Below are positions 45,589 to 55,867 of a stretch of 64,000 nt of DNA, piece by piece (the stretch's first letter is position 1; every line of letters starts with the position of its first letter). Source of the DNA: Mycobacterium stomatepiae (lineage in GTDB: Bacteria > Actinomycetota > Actinomycetes > Mycobacteriales > Mycobacteriaceae); assembly GCF_010731715.1 (NCBI RefSeq), contig NZ_AP022587.1, positions 4,712,001 to 4,776,000 on the forward strand, given 5' to 3'. A model generated the notes under the pieces. It saw nothing but the letters and a program-made list of their open reading frames with translations. It was not told where the DNA came from and ran no database searches. A program made the translations under genes and the position numbers.

Positions 45589-46806
45589 GTGACGCAGATA
45601 GGCGACGCGGAACTGCAGCGAGCACGCAGGGTTCATCAGCTGCGTTCGTACCGCATCGCGGCGGTGATCCGGATCGGCGTGTTGGGGCTGATGATCGCCG
45701 CCATGATCATCGGAACGCCCCGGTATGAATGGCGCCAGCAAAGCGTATTGATAATCCTGTACGCGGTTATCGCACTCTGCGCTCTCGCGCGCGAGTTCTC
45801 TCCGTTTCAATGGCTCGAGCGGGGACGCTTGATCGGGATCGGTCGACTCGAGCCTTTCGGATTCACCGTCATCGATGTCGTGACGGTGACGGTGTTTCAG
45901 GTGTTGTCTACCGACAGCATCGATCCACTTCTGATCATGATGTTGCTCCCCATCTTCATCGGCCTTGATGTCTCGTCGCGGCGTGCGGCGGTGGTGCTGG
46001 CCTGCTCGATGATGGGGTTTCTCGTTGCGGTGCTTCAAGATCCATTGATGCGACACGAATTCGGACTTTCCGAGTGCCTGTTTCGGTTTGCGCTCTACGC
46101 CGGTCTCTGCGGCACGGCCTATCTGGCCGTACGCATGGAGGAGCGGCACACTCGCGCCATCGCGGGACTAAGCGCGCTGCGGGAAGAATTGCTCGCCCAG
46201 ACGATGACCGCGTCCGACGTGCTACAGCGCCGCATTTCGGAATCCATTCACGACGGACCGCTGCAAGATGTCCTGGCCGTGCGCCAGGAGGTCGTCGAGA
46301 TCAGGGCCGCCTACCCCGGCGACGACCGTATCGAGCGTGCGCTCGCCGGCCTTCAGACCGCTTCGCAGAGCCTGCGGCAGGCCACTTTTGAGTTGCATCC
46401 GGCGGTGCTCGAGCAGGCGGGTCTAGGAGCCGCGGTGCAGGAGTTGGCCTCCTACACTCAGCGACGTTCGGGCATCGAGGTCAGCACCGATATCGACTAC
46501 CCGATCCGCGACGAGATCGACCGGATCGTCTTCGGCGTGGTTCGCGAACTGCTGTCCAATGCCGTGCACCACTCGAAGGCCAAGCACGCATCCGTCACGC
46601 TCGGGGTCACCGACCGCAGATGTGTGCTGAACGTGACCGACGATGGTGTTGGATTCGACGCCGAGACCAGGGCGCGCCGCCTGGGCGAGGGCCACATCGG
46701 ATTGGAATCGCATCGGACGCGGGTGGATGCGGCCGGCGGTATCTTCCTCTTCCTCGATACCCCGGTGGGCACTCACATCTGTGTGGAAGTGCCGCTGAAG
46801 TCGTGA
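45589..46806 (+). CDS. Sensor histidine kinase partner of NarL
   Basis: A membrane histidine kinase of about 405 residues from GTG 45589; a longer frame begins at TTG 45511. Five or six N-terminal hydrophobic helices (AAVIRIGVLGLMIAAMIIG, VLIILYAVIALCAL, LIMMLLPIFIGL and others) form the sensing module. The dimerisation domain holds RRISESIHDGPLQDVLAVR with the phospho-His (HisKA_3 type). The ATPase has ELLSNAVHHSKA (N box), VTDDGVGFD (G1) and GEGHIGLESHRTRV (G2). It matches Rv0845 by position. The signal is unknown. Confidence 0.93.
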   Translation: MTQIGDAELQRARRVHQLRSYRIAAVIRIGVLGLMIAAMIIGTPRYEWRQQSVLIILYAVIALCALAREFSPFQWLERGRLIGIGRLEPFGFTVIDVVTVTVFQVLSTDSIDPLLIMMLLPIFIGLDVSSRRAAVVLACSMMGFLVAVLQDPLMRHEFGLSECLFRFALYAGLCGTAYLAVRMEERHTRAIAGLSALREELLAQTMTASDVLQRRISESIHDGPLQDVLAVRQEVVEIRAAYPGDDRIERALAGLQTASQSLRQATFELHPAVLEQAGLGAAVQELASYTQRRSGIEVSTDIDYPIRDEIDRIVFGVVRELLSNAVHHSKAKHASVTLGVTDRRCVLNVTDDGVGFDAETRARRLGEGHIGLESHRTRVDAAGGIFLFLDTPVGTHICVEVPLKS

Positions 46807-46920
46807 AAAGCGGCGTCCTCCGGGTGCGCGCTCGCGAGACTTAATGTACTGCGGCCCTGCCCGTATGAATCTGCCCGGCGTGTCCTCGCAATGGATTGAG
46901 TGTCGCGAAGGCGTGATGTG

Positions 46921-48534
46921 CTACCGCAGGTCGGCGGACTTGCCGGTGGCGGCTGCATAGCCCGCGCGGTAGCCGAAAACCATTGCCGGACCGATGGTTC
47001 CGCCGGCACCGCCGTAGGCCCGTCCGGTCGCTCCGGCCATCGCATTGCCCGCGGCGAACAGGCCGCCGATGGGCTCCCCGTTGACGTGCAGCACGCGGCC
47101 GTCGTGGTCGGTGCGTGGTCCGCCCTTGGTGCCCATCGCGCCGATGCTCACCGGCACCGCGTAATACGGTGCGGTGTCGATCGGGCCGAGCGTCTTACCG
47201 GCCGCCGTGGTGGCGCTGTCGTCGCCCCAATAGCCGTCGTACGCACTGGAACCGCGGCCGAAGTCGGGATCGGCGTCCGCGGCGACGTGACGGTTCCATT
47301 CCTCGATCGTGCGGATCAGGCCATCAGCGTCGATACCGGCCTTGTCGCCCAGTTCGTTGAGGTCCGCGGATTCACAGAACCAGTCGGGAACCGGCTCGCC
47401 GGGGGCGATCCCCAGAAAGCCGTAGCGCTGCAAGTGAACTGAATCGAACACGATCCAGCCGCGATCGTTGACGTATCCGCCCCGAGGATCCAGGTAGTGA
47501 AATGCGCCGGCCATCGAGTTGTAATCGCATGCCTCGTTGACGAATCGGTGCCCGGCCTGGTTGACGATGATGCTTCTGGGCCGCGTTCGCTCCAGCCGCA
47601 CGCTGCGGCTGCGCTGGTTCCCTTCGATGGTGTCGCCGGGGATCTGCACGATCGGGACCCACCACGCCTCGCCCATGTTGGCCAGATCCGCGCCGTGTGC
47701 CATCGCCATGCGCAACCCGTCGCCGGTGTTGTTCGGCGGCGAGACCGCACCGTGCATCGGGCCGCGCAGGAAGGCCTGCACCCAACCCGGATTCCATTCG
47801 AAGCCGCCGACACCCAGGACGACCCCGCGGCGCGCACGCACGTTGATCTGCTTACCGCCCGGGGTAATTCGGACACCGACGATCTCGCCTTCCTCGGCGA
47901 CGAGTTCCTCGGCCCGGGCGTTGGTGTGCGGTGTCACCCCGGCGTCGAGTAATCCCTTTAGCAGCCCCGCGATCAGCGCGGTGCCGGCGACGCAGAGGTC
48001 GCTGTCTTCCTCGGCAATGACGTGCAGGCGCGCCCGCGTTTCGGCATCGATACCGACGTTGGACCAGTCGGCGGGAAACGACGTGATCCGGCCGCCCCAT
48101 TCGCCGAGTTCGCTCAGGTCGAACGGCCCGGCGCTCAGCGAACGGCCGCCAGTTGGTTGTCCGCCTGGCAGCTCCGGGCGGTAATCGGCGAATCCTTCGG
48201 CAATGTCGAAGCGCAGGCCACTATGTCTTTCGACGAATTCCAGCATGATGGGGCCGGTCCGCACGAACGTCTCGACCAGGGCGTCGTCCATCGTGCCCAG
48301 AGACTGCGCGCGCAGGTACCGCAACGCGTCGGCTTCGGTCAATTCGCCGTCGGGAGAACGATTATGGGCTGGAATCCACACGACGCCACCGGACACCGCG
48401 GTGGTCCCGCCGACGGTCGGGGCCTTCTCGAACACCTCGACCGAGGCGCCGGCAGCGACGGCGGAGAGCGCGGCGGTGAGCCCGGCCCCGCCGGTGCCCA
48501 GCACCACCACGTCGACTTCGGAATCCCAAGACAT
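46921..48534 (-). CDS. FAD-binding dehydrogenase (3-ketosteroid-delta1-dehydrogenase/fumarate-reductase-like)
   Basis: A 537-residue flavoprotein from ATG 48534: VDVVVLGTGGAGLTAALSA (dinucleotide fold), TVGGTTAVSGGVVWIP near 41 (FAD), RARRGVVLGVGGFEWNP, GDGLRMAMAHGADL, and the C-terminal PIGGLFAAGNAMAGATGRAYGGAGGTIGPAM that closes the FAD site. Family members oxidise ring ketones such as 3-ketosteroids. It leads the leftward part of the cluster with the IclR gene 14 nt upstream, so the two may be co-transcribed. A second paralogue lies at 52.8-54.5 kb; the pair probably acts on ring intermediates of the same compound. Confidence 0.88.
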   Translation of the reverse strand: MSWDSEVDVVVLGTGGAGLTAALSAVAAGASVEVFEKAPTVGGTTAVSGGVVWIPAHNRSPDGELTEADALRYLRAQSLGTMDDALVETFVRTGPIMLEFVERHSGLRFDIAEGFADYRPELPGGQPTGGRSLSAGPFDLSELGEWGGRITSFPADWSNVGIDAETRARLHVIAEEDSDLCVAGTALIAGLLKGLLDAGVTPHTNARAEELVAEEGEIVGVRITPGGKQINVRARRGVVLGVGGFEWNPGWVQAFLRGPMHGAVSPPNNTGDGLRMAMAHGADLANMGEAWWVPIVQIPGDTIEGNQRSRSVRLERTRPRSIIVNQAGHRFVNEACDYNSMAGAFHYLDPRGGYVNDRGWIVFDSVHLQRYGFLGIAPGEPVPDWFCESADLNELGDKAGIDADGLIRTIEEWNRHVAADADPDFGRGSSAYDGYWGDDSATTAAGKTLGPIDTAPYYAVPVSIGAMGTKGGPRTDHDGRVLHVNGEPIGGLFAAGNAMAGATGRAYGGAGGTIGPAMVFGYRAGYAAATGKSADLR

Positions 48535-48548
48535 CAACGGCAATCCCT

Positions 48549-49226
48549 TCAGCTCAGCAGCTCGGACAACTGCTTCGCGGCTTTGACGGCCGCATCCCTG
48601 CCACGTAGCACCACGTCTTCCCGATGGGAGATGAGGTTGATGCACGTCGGCGGCGACGGCGCCGGGCGGTGGACGGCCACGGCCAGGCCGTACGTGTTCG
48701 GTTCGATCTCGCCATAGGTGCTCACCCAGCCGCGCTCGCGCGCGCGGGACACCAGGTCCCGTTCACCCGGGCGTGGGGGCAGGCTTGCGAGCAGCGCGAT
48801 TCCGGCGGCGCCGCGCTCCAGCGGGTACCGGCTGCCCTCATGGAAGGACAGCTGGTAGGCGACGTGGGTCGGCACGATCACCGCGACGGCCACCTGCTGA
48901 TCGCCCTCGGCGACGAGCAATGACACGGTGGTGCCCAGTTCGTCGGCCAGGGCGCGCAGCGTCGGCAGACTCAGTTGGCGCACATTGCGGTCAAACGAGG
49001 CGCCGAGCACCGCGAGGCCGGCGGCCGGCCGGTATCGCCCGTCTTCTCCCTTGGCTACCAAGCGGAATTGGACCAGCGTCGACAGCAGGCGATAGGCGAT
49101 GGTCCGGTGCACCCCGACCTGTTCAGCCAGCTGCTGGACGGTCAGTCCCGTCGGGGAATCCGCCACCATTTGCAGGGCGGTGAGTCCCCTGGCCAGCGTT
49201 TGCGAGCCGGTACCCGAACCCGTCAC
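48549..49226 (-). CDS. IclR-family transcriptional regulator
   Basis: A 225-residue regulator from GTG 49226 (GGAGG 11 nt before). Winged helix at the N-terminus: QTLARGLTALQMVADSP, GLTVQQLAEQVGVHRTIAYRLLSTL. The C-terminal effector domain is present in compact form: GTTVSLLVAEGDQQVAVAV, YPLERGAAGIALLA. The frame runs far upstream, but that part is antisense to the hydrolase gene. It is divergent from the meta-cleavage operon with a 24-bp palindrome between, and is the expected local regulator of the 46.9-58.5 kb cluster. Confidence 0.9.
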   Translation of the reverse strand: MTGSGTGSQTLARGLTALQMVADSPTGLTVQQLAEQVGVHRTIAYRLLSTLVQFRLVAKGEDGRYRPAAGLAVLGASFDRNVRQLSLPTLRALADELGTTVSLLVAEGDQQVAVAVIVPTHVAYQLSFHEGSRYPLERGAAGIALLASLPPRPGERDLVSRARERGWVSTYGEIEPNTYGLAVAVHRPAPSPPTCINLISHREDVVLRGRDAAVKAAKQLSELLS

Positions 49227-49265
49227 AGCCTTGACATACCTCCAGGAGAGAGCGAAGCTCTTTAT

Positions 49266-49289
49266 ATAACGCACCAATATGTGCGATAT
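49266..49289. promoter_or_regulatory. IclR operator candidate
   Basis: ATAACGCAC-CAATAT-GTGCGATAT: the halves match at 8 of 9 positions around a 6-bp centre. It sits in the divergent promoter region between the IclR gene and the meta-cleavage operon, 40 bp from the former and 63 bp from the latter. Confidence 0.6.
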
Positions 49290-49352
49290 ATGCACACGAG
49301 GTAAGTCTAAAACGAGAATCAGATTTCCACCAGTGGTAGGCGGAGAGGATCC

Positions 49353-50216
49353 GTGGCCGAGTTCGAGAGCATCTGGAGCGATCTCCAGGGTGTCGCGTTT
49401 GAGCAGGGCTATCTCGACGCCGGGGGAGTCCGGACCCGCTACCTGCGCGCCGGTGATCCCGGCAAGCCGGTACTGGTGCTGCTGCATGGATCCGGCGGCC
49501 ACGCCGAGGCGTACGTGCGCAATCTGGGCGCCCACGCCGAGCATTTCTGGACCTGGTCGATCGACATGCTCGGTCACGGATATACCGACAAGCCGCGCCA
49601 CCCGCTGGAAGTCGGCCACTACGTCGAGCACCTGATGGCCCTGCTGCGCACCGTCGGCGTGGACCGCGCCTACCTCAGCGGCGAATCGCTCGGCGGGTGG
49701 GTGGCCGCGCGCACCGCGGTCGATCATCCGGATGTGGTTGAGCGACTGGTGCTTAACACCGCCGGTGGCTCCCAGGCCGATCCCGTGGTGATGCAACGGA
49801 TCATCACGTTGTCCATGGCGGCCGCCGAGAACCCCGCCTGGAAAACGGTGCAAGCCCGCATCAAATGGCTGATGGCCGACAAGTCCAAGGACTACGACGA
49901 TCTGGTCGCCAGCCGCCAACGGGTATACCGCCAACCGGGATTCGTCTCCGCGATGAGCGACATCATGGCGTTGCAGGACCCCGAGATTCGCGCCCGCAAT
50001 ATTCTGGGGCCGGCGGAGTACGGCTCGATCGTGGCGCCGACGCTGGTGCTGTGGACCAGTGACGGTCCCACCGCCGACGTGACCGAGGGACGCCGGATGG
50101 CGTCGATGATTCCGGGCGCGCGGTTCGAGGTGATGCCTGGCTGTGGCCACTGGCCGCAGTATGAGGACGCCAAGACCTTCAACCAGCTGCATCTCGATTT
50201 CCTGCTGGGACGCTAA
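49353..50216 (+). CDS. Meta-cleavage product hydrolase (MhpC/HsaD-like)
   Basis: A 287-residue C-C hydrolase-type protein from GTG 49353 (GGAGAGG upstream): [19 protein letters not shown] (oxyanion), [11 protein letters not shown], nucleophile elbow [14 protein letters not shown] near 110, acid in [11 protein letters not shown] and His in [14 protein letters not shown]. The H-G-S-G-G motif is typical of MhpC/BphD-group enzymes that split the ring-fission product. It is the first gene of a ten-kb operon. Its TAA overlaps the hydroxylase ATG (TAATG). Confidence 0.88.
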   Translation: MAEFESIWSDLQGVAFEQGYLDAGGVRTRYLRAGDPGKPVLVLLHGSGGHAEAYVRNLGAHAEHFWTWSIDMLGHGYTDKPRHPLEVGHYVEHLMALLRTVGVDRAYLSGESLGGWVAARTAVDHPDVVERLVLNTAGGSQADPVVMQRIITLSMAAAENPAWKTVQARIKWLMADKSKDYDDLVASRQRVYRQPGFVSAMSDIMALQDPEIRARNILGPAEYGSIVAPTLVLWTSDGPTADVTEGRRMASMIPGARFEVMPGCGHWPQYEDAKTFNQLHLDFLLGR

Positions 50217-51940
50217 TGGCAACCGACGGGCACAGGCAGGCAGCGATGGATCTCGACGTCGTGATCGTCGGCGCGGGCCCGGTCGGTTTGACCCTGACCA
50301 ATATCCTTGGTGCCCAAGGTGTTCGCACCCTGCTGGTCGACGAGCGCGACTCGCTGATCGACTACCCCCGCGGGGTCGGCCTGGACGACGAGTCGTTGCG
50401 GACCTTCCAGTCGATCGGTCTGGTCGACCGCATCCTGCCGCACACGGTCCCCAACCAGATCCTGCGCTTCGTCGACGGTAAGCAGCGGGTGCTTGCCGAA
50501 ATGGCGCCGCCCGACGCGCGTTTCGGCTGGCCGAAGCGCAATGGGTTCGTCCAGCCGCTCGTCGACGCCGAATTGCTCACCGGTCTGGACAGATTCGAGT
50601 GTGTCGAGGTGTGCTGGAGCCGGCCGATGACGGCCTGCGCCGAAACCGACGACGGCGTCACGGTCGAACTCGGCGGCGAGGGCGGCAGCTCCACGGTGCG
50701 GGCCCGCTACGTGGTGGGCTGCGACGGCGGGCGGAGCATGACCCGCCGGGTGATGGGCGTGTCCTTCGACGGGACGACGTCGTCGACGCGCTGGTTGGTG
50801 GTCGACATCGCCAACGATCCGCTGGGCCATCCGAACAGCGAGGTGGGCGCCGACCCCGAACGTCCGTACGCCTCGATTTCGATCGCGCACGGAATTCGCC
50901 GGTTCGAGTTCATGATTCACGCCGACGAGACCGACGAGCAGGCCGAGGATCCGGCGTTCCTGGAGCAGATGCTGGCCCGCATGGTGCCGCAGCCCAACCG
51001 GGTCGACGTGATCCGGCGCCGCGTGTACACCCACCACTCGCGAATCGCCGGGGCGTTCCGCAGCGGCCGGCTGCTGCTCGCCGGGGACGCCGCGCACCTG
51101 ATGCCGGTGTGGCAGGGGCAGGGCTACAACAGCGGCATCCGGGATGCGGCCAACCTGGGCTGGAAGCTGGCCGCGGTGGTCAACGGCCGGGCCGACGACA
51201 AATTGCTGGACACCTACGACATGGAGCGCCGCAAGCACGCGCGGGCCATGATCGATCTCTCCACGATGGTGGGCCGGGTCATCTAGCCGACCAACCGCAG
51301 GGTGGCAAGCGTTCGCGACGTGCTGGTGCGTTCGGCGTCAATTGTGCCGAGGTTCAAGCGATATGTGCTTGAGATGCGGTTCAAGCCGATGCCGCGTTAC
51401 GAACACGGCGCGGTCGTCCATTCGGCGAATCCCAAAGGACCGCCTGGCACCGCATCGCCGGTCGGCACGCTGTTCATCCAGCCCAGGGTCGATACCCGGA
51501 CCCAGCAGGATGTGCTGCTGGATGACGTGCTGGGCCCGTGGTTCGCCGTGCTGTGCTGGAACAACAACCCGCGCAAGATCCTCGGCGACGAGGCCTTCGC
51601 GAAGTGGAAAGCGTTGGGCGCCCGCTTCGTTGCGCTGCGGCCGCTGACGCAGCTGCACTGGCCCGGGCACGACGATCCGGATGTCGTCGTGGTGGGCGAT
51701 CGCACCGGTGAGCTCAAGTCCTGGTTCGACGTGCATTCCGAATCGGTGGTGTTCCTGCGTCCCGATCGCTGCATCGCGGGCGCCTGCATCGCCCAGCTCT
51801 CGCCCGAGCTCAGCGCGTCGCTACTCGATGCCCTCACCCTTATCCCGGGAGGGGGTGATGTCGACAGTGGCAATGGCTCTGTGCTGTATGTCCCACAGCC
51901 CGCTCCTGAATCTTCCGGGGCCATCGCGGGACCTGCTTGA
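50216..51940 (+). CDS. mhpA: MhpA-like FAD aromatic hydroxylase interrupted by an amber codon
   Basis: The frame gives about 575 codons, close to E. coli MhpA (554), but codon 357 is TAG (51284-51286). Before it: [15 protein letters not shown] (FAD), [10 protein letters not shown] near 165 (D-G motif), [20 protein letters not shown] near 285 (second FAD motif). After it, in the same frame: [13 protein letters not shown]...[16 protein letters not shown], the normal continuation in MhpA proteins, ending at TGA 51940. One base change (for example TCG to TAG) explains the stop. MhpA hydroxylates 3-hydroxyphenylpropionate to the 2,3-diol. As written, only the N-terminal FAD half would be made unless the stop is read through or is an error. 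Confidence 0.85.
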
Positions 51941-52805
51941 CGACATCGAAGGCGCCATCGCGCAGGCTCGGGATTTCGTTCACGATTACAACCCCAAACT
52001 GGTCGTCATCTTTTCTCCGGATCACTACAACGGATTCTTCTACAAGGCGATGCCGCCGTTCTGTATCGGACTGAACGCCAATGGAGTTGGCGATTACGGA
52101 ACCCAGGCCGGTCCGCTCGACGTCCCGACCGATCTGGGCCTGCAGTGCGCCGAGGCCGTCCTCGACGCGGGCATCGACGTGGCGGTATCGGCCAGCATGG
52201 ACGTGGACCATGGGACCGTCCAGCCGCTGGAGAAGCTATTCGGGGACGCGACGGCGCGTCCCGTGATACCGGTCTTCATCAATGCGGTGGCGGTGCCGCT
52301 GGGACCGCTGGATCGATGCCGCGCGTTGGGCGCGGCGGTCGGAACCTATCTGGCGACGCTGGATAAGCGGGTCCTGGTGATCGGGTCCGGTGGACTCTCG
52401 CACAGCCCACCGGTGCCGACGCTGGCGACCGCGCCGGACGCGGTGCTGGAACGCATCGTGCAGGGCCGGCCGATGACGCCCGAGCAGCGGCAAGCCCGCC
52501 AGGTTGCTGTCGTCGAGGCGGCCCAGGCGTTTGCCGGGGGCGAAAGTGATCTGCAACCGCTCAATCCCGCGTGGGACCACCGCTTCTTGGAGATCATCGA
52601 CGCCGGCCGGCTCGATGAGTTCGACCTCTGGTCGAACGCGTTCGTGCGCTACGAGGGCGGCACCTCCGCGCACGAAGTCCGCACCTGGATCGCGGCGTTC
52701 GCCGCGCTGGAAACCGCGGGCGAATACGAGACGGCGTTGCGGTACTACAAACCGGCCGAGGAACTGATCTCCGGATTCGCGATCAGGACGGCGATGCCGG
52801 CATGA
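51858..52805 (+). CDS. mhpB: Class III extradiol ring-cleavage dioxygenase (MhpB-like)
   Basis: A 315-residue LigB-type dioxygenase matching E. coli MhpB in length. Metal/active-site residues: CCMSHSPLL near residue 10 (His), [11 protein letters not shown] near 55 (His), [18 protein letters not shown] near 115 (catalytic His/Asp region), [17 protein letters not shown] and [12 protein letters not shown] near 178. It opens the catechol ring of 2,3-dihydroxyphenylpropionate-type substrates next to a hydroxyl. The ATG 51858 lies inside the MhpA 3' end (83-nt overlap), and the stop overlaps the next start as ATGA-type coupling. Confidence 0.93.
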   Translation: MSTVAMALCCMSHSPLLNLPGPSRDLLDDIEGAIAQARDFVHDYNPKLVVIFSPDHYNGFFYKAMPPFCIGLNANGVGDYGTQAGPLDVPTDLGLQCAEAVLDAGIDVAVSASMDVDHGTVQPLEKLFGDATARPVIPVFINAVAVPLGPLDRCRALGAAVGTYLATLDKRVLVIGSGGLSHSPPVPTLATAPDAVLERIVQGRPMTPEQRQARQVAVVEAAQAFAGGESDLQPLNPAWDHRFLEIIDAGRLDEFDLWSNAFVRYEGGTSAHEVRTWIAAFAALETAGEYETALRYYKPAEELISGFAIRTAMPA

Positions 52806-54514
52806 CGGGCGTGGAGATGAACGGCTTCGATCATGTGGTCGACGTGCTGATCGTCGGGTCCGGCGGTGGCGGCATGGCTGCCGCCCTGACCGCGCGCGCG
52901 TCCGGGCTCGACGCGCTGGTGATCGAAAAGGCGTCCTTTTTCGGCGGTTCCACCGCCTTGTCGGGTGGCGGCATCTGGGTACCCGGGGCGCCCGCACAAC
53001 GCCGGGAGGGCTGCTCCCCAGATCCCGAGGGCGTGGTCGAATACCTACTCACGATCACCGAGGGTCTAGTCAGCGAGGCACGCATCCGGCAGTACGTCGA
53101 GTCCGCGCCGAAAATGCTCGAGTTCCTCGAAGGGCTTTCCGGATGGTTCGAGTTCGTCTGGAAGCCCGACTATGCCGACTACTACCCGGAATTGCCGGGT
53201 GCCTCCAAGCTGGGCAGCACGATCAACGTGCCGGCCATCGATCTGCGGAAGCTCGGTGTCGACGAGCGGCTGATGCTCAAACCGCTGGCACTTGCTCCCC
53301 GGGGAATCTGGCTGGGGCCCAAGGATCTTCGGACCTTCTACCGGATCAGGCAGTGGTGGGCCGGCAAGGGTGTGCTGCTGAAGCTGGTCTGGCGGATGTT
53401 CAAGGCGCGCGCCTTCAACGAGCGGATGGCCGCGATCGGCCAGTCGCTGGTCGCACGGTTGCGGCTGGCGATGCGGGAGAACGGCATTCCGCTGTGGCTG
53501 GACGCGCCGATGACCGAGTTGATCACCGATGCCGACGGATCGGTCACCGGAGTGGTGCTCGAGCGCGACGGTGCCAAGCAACGCATCGGTGCGCGCCGCG
53601 GCGTCATCCTGGCTTCCGGGGGTTTCGACCACGACCTTGCCCGGCGTAAGGAACAGCTACCCGAGGTGGACCAGGACTGGAGCTTCGGCAATCCCGTCGC
53701 GATGGGCGACGGCATCAGGGCCGGCGAAAAGATAGGCGCCGCAACCGACCTACTCGACGAGGCGTGGTGGTTTCCGGCCATTCAATGGCCGGACGGCCGA
53801 ATGCAATTCATGCTCAACGAGCGGATGATGCCCTCGCAGTTCATTGTCAACGGCGACGGTAAGCGTTTCATCAACGAGGCCGCCCCGTACATGGATTTCG
53901 GCCACGCCATGGTCGACGGGCAGAGATCCGGTGTCACCCACATCCCGTGCTGCCTGATCACCGATCACCGGTCGTGGAATCGCTACGTCGTCGGCGGCCA
54001 CCTGCCGCTGCCGAAGATTCCCGGTGCACCGGTGCCGACTGGGCGCAAGGTCCCCGCGGCCTGGCTGGAGTCTGGCGTGGTCAAATCTGCGACCACCTGG
54101 GACGAAATGGCCACCAAGATCGATGTCCCGGCAGCCGAACTTCGCTCCACCGCAGCTCGTTTCAACGAGCTCGCGCGCCGGGGTCACGATGACGACTTCA
54201 ACCGAGGAGACAGCGTCTACGACAACTACTACGGCGATCCGACCCTGCCGAACCCCAATCTGTATCCGTTGGGTGACCCGCCCTACTACGCGTTCCGCAT
54301 CGTTCTCGGCGACCTCGGGACGTCGGGCGGTCTACTGACCGACGAATACGCCCGCGTGCTGCGGCCCGACGGTGCGATCGTGCCGGGGTTGTACGCGGTG
54401 GGTAACACCTCAGCGCCGGTGATGGGCCGCAGCTATGCGGGCGCCGGGGCGACCATCGGGCCCGCGATGACTTTCGGCTTTGTCGCCGCGAAACACCTTG
54501 CCAGCCAAGACTAG
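52802..54514 (+). CDS. FAD-binding dehydrogenase (KstD-like), second copy
   Basis: A 570-residue paralogue of the flavoprotein at 46.9 kb: [36 protein letters not shown] near 45, [14 protein letters not shown], and the end [30 protein letters not shown]. It has an extra region near 140-200 ([20 protein letters not shown]), as in 3-ketosteroid-delta1/delta4-dehydrogenases, which covers the active site. Probable reaction: introduction of a double bond alpha,beta to a ring ketone. It starts 4 nt inside mhpB and is followed by the LLM gene after 18 nt. Confidence 0.9.
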   Translation: MTGVEMNGFDHVVDVLIVGSGGGGMAAALTARASGLDALVIEKASFFGGSTALSGGGIWVPGAPAQRREGCSPDPEGVVEYLLTITEGLVSEARIRQYVESAPKMLEFLEGLSGWFEFVWKPDYADYYPELPGASKLGSTINVPAIDLRKLGVDERLMLKPLALAPRGIWLGPKDLRTFYRIRQWWAGKGVLLKLVWRMFKARAFNERMAAIGQSLVARLRLAMRENGIPLWLDAPMTELITDADGSVTGVVLERDGAKQRIGARRGVILASGGFDHDLARRKEQLPEVDQDWSFGNPVAMGDGIRAGEKIGAATDLLDEAWWFPAIQWPDGRMQFMLNERMMPSQFIVNGDGKRFINEAAPYMDFGHAMVDGQRSGVTHIPCCLITDHRSWNRYVVGGHLPLPKIPGAPVPTGRKVPAAWLESGVVKSATTWDEMATKIDVPAAELRSTAARFNELARRGHDDDFNRGDSVYDNYYGDPTLPNPNLYPLGDPPYYAFRIVLGDLGTSGGLLTDEYARVLRPDGAIVPGLYAVGNTSAPVMGRSYAGAGATIGPAMTFGFVAAKHLASQD

Positions 54515-54532
54515 TCTCTTGAGGAGGTAACA

Positions 54533-55837
54533 ATGAAAATTTCACTGTTCTACGAGTTCGCTCTGCCGCGGCCGTGGGCACCGGATGATGAGCGGGAGGT
54601 GCTGCAGGACGCGCTGGACGAAGTGGAGGCTGCCGACAGGGCGGGGTTCTCCACCGTGTGGCTGACCGAGCACCACTTCCTCGAGGAGTACTGCCATTCC
54701 ACCGCGCCGGAGATATTTCTCGCCGCGGCCAGCCAGCGCACCAAGAACATCCGGCTCGGCTTCGGCATCATGCATCTACTGCCCGCCGTCAACCACCCGG
54801 CCCGGGTGGCCGAGCGCGTCGCGACCATCGATTTGCTCTCCAACGGGCGTGTCGAATTCGGCACCGGCGAAGGTTCCTCCGTCGGTGAACTCGGCGGCTT
54901 TGATGTCGACCCCGCCGACAAGCGCGCGCAGTGGGAGGAGTCGCTCGAGGTCGCGATCCGGTGCATGATCGAGGAGCCGTTCACGGGTTTCAAAGGTGAG
55001 CAAATCCGAATGCCGCCTCGTAACGTAATCCCTAAGCCGTTGCAGAAGCCGCATCCCCCGGTCTGGGTCGCCTGCACCAGGCCGGCCAGCGTGCAGATGG
55101 CAGCCCAAAAGGCCATCGGTGCACTGAGTTTCGCCTACACCGGTCCCGGGCCCCTGAAAGAGCGGGTCAACGGCTACTACCAGGAGTTCGAGGAGAAGGG
55201 CGTGCCCATCACGCCGCAGATCAACCCCAACATCCTGGCTATCGGCGGCGGCCTGTCGATGATGGTCGCCAAGACCGAAGAACAGGCGTTGCAGCGTCTG
55301 GGCCAGGGCGGGGGATTCTTCTCGTTCGGCATCATGCACTACTACCTGACTGGGATGCACACCCCGGGCCGCACCGGGGTATGGAAGCGTTACCTCGAGG
55401 AGGTCGAGAAGGATCCGACGCTGGCCTACGGTCCCGGGCGCGGCGCGATCGGCACTCCGGACACCGTGCGCGAGTTCTTGCGCGGCTACGAGGAGAGCGG
55501 TGTCGACGAGATCATCCTGTTGCTCAACCCCCGCAGCCACGAGGGCACCATGGAATCCATCGAGCTGATGGGCAAAGAGGTGCTGCCCGAATTCATCGAA
55601 CGTGACGAAAAGGCGGTCGCCGTCAAAGCCAAGCGGCTGGCACCGGTCATCGAGAAGGTCGAGGCGCGCCGCGAGAAGTCGAGCGCGCCGCTGTTCGACG
55701 AGACCTATGCTTTCGGGGGCCTGCCCGCCGGGCGCGATAAATTCACCGCCAGCGAGATCCCCGAGGCCATGGCCGAGATCAACGAGGGCCGCGTCCAGGC
55801 GGCGCGGCGCGCCAAGGAAGAGCAGAACAAGAAGTAG
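54533..55837 (+). CDS. Luciferase-like flavin monooxygenase (LLM class)
   Basis: A 434-residue protein, longer than F420-type members, with a strong GAGGAGG site before ATG 54533. Features: MKISLFYEFALPRPWAPDD, VWLTEHHFLEEYCHST near 42, LGFGIMHLLPAVNHP, GRVEFGTGEGSSVGELGGF near 100, PPVWVACTRPASVQMAAQKAIG near 175. The TEHHF motif and length fit FMN-dependent monooxygenases such as alkanal, limonene or ketone oxygenases. In this operon it may perform a Baeyer-Villiger or ring hydroxylation step. The C-terminal 70 residues are charged (VEARREKSSAP, ARRAKEEQNKK). Confidence 0.88.
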   Translation: MKISLFYEFALPRPWAPDDEREVLQDALDEVEAADRAGFSTVWLTEHHFLEEYCHSTAPEIFLAAASQRTKNIRLGFGIMHLLPAVNHPARVAERVATIDLLSNGRVEFGTGEGSSVGELGGFDVDPADKRAQWEESLEVAIRCMIEEPFTGFKGEQIRMPPRNVIPKPLQKPHPPVWVACTRPASVQMAAQKAIGALSFAYTGPGPLKERVNGYYQEFEEKGVPITPQINPNILAIGGGLSMMVAKTEEQALQRLGQGGGFFSFGIMHYYLTGMHTPGRTGVWKRYLEEVEKDPTLAYGPGRGAIGTPDTVREFLRGYEESGVDEIILLLNPRSHEGTMESIELMGKEVLPEFIERDEKAVAVKAKRLAPVIEKVEARREKSSAPLFDETYAFGGLPAGRDKFTASEIPEAMAEINEGRVQAARRAKEEQNKK

Positions 55838-55867
55838 CACCGAAAGGCTCGTAGATTTAGGAAGAGC

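Noticed and set aside
49313..49327. GAGAATCAGATTTCC as a third copy of the GAGAA-N5-TTCTC operator
   Set aside because: Only the left half matches; the right half has lost the TTCTC.
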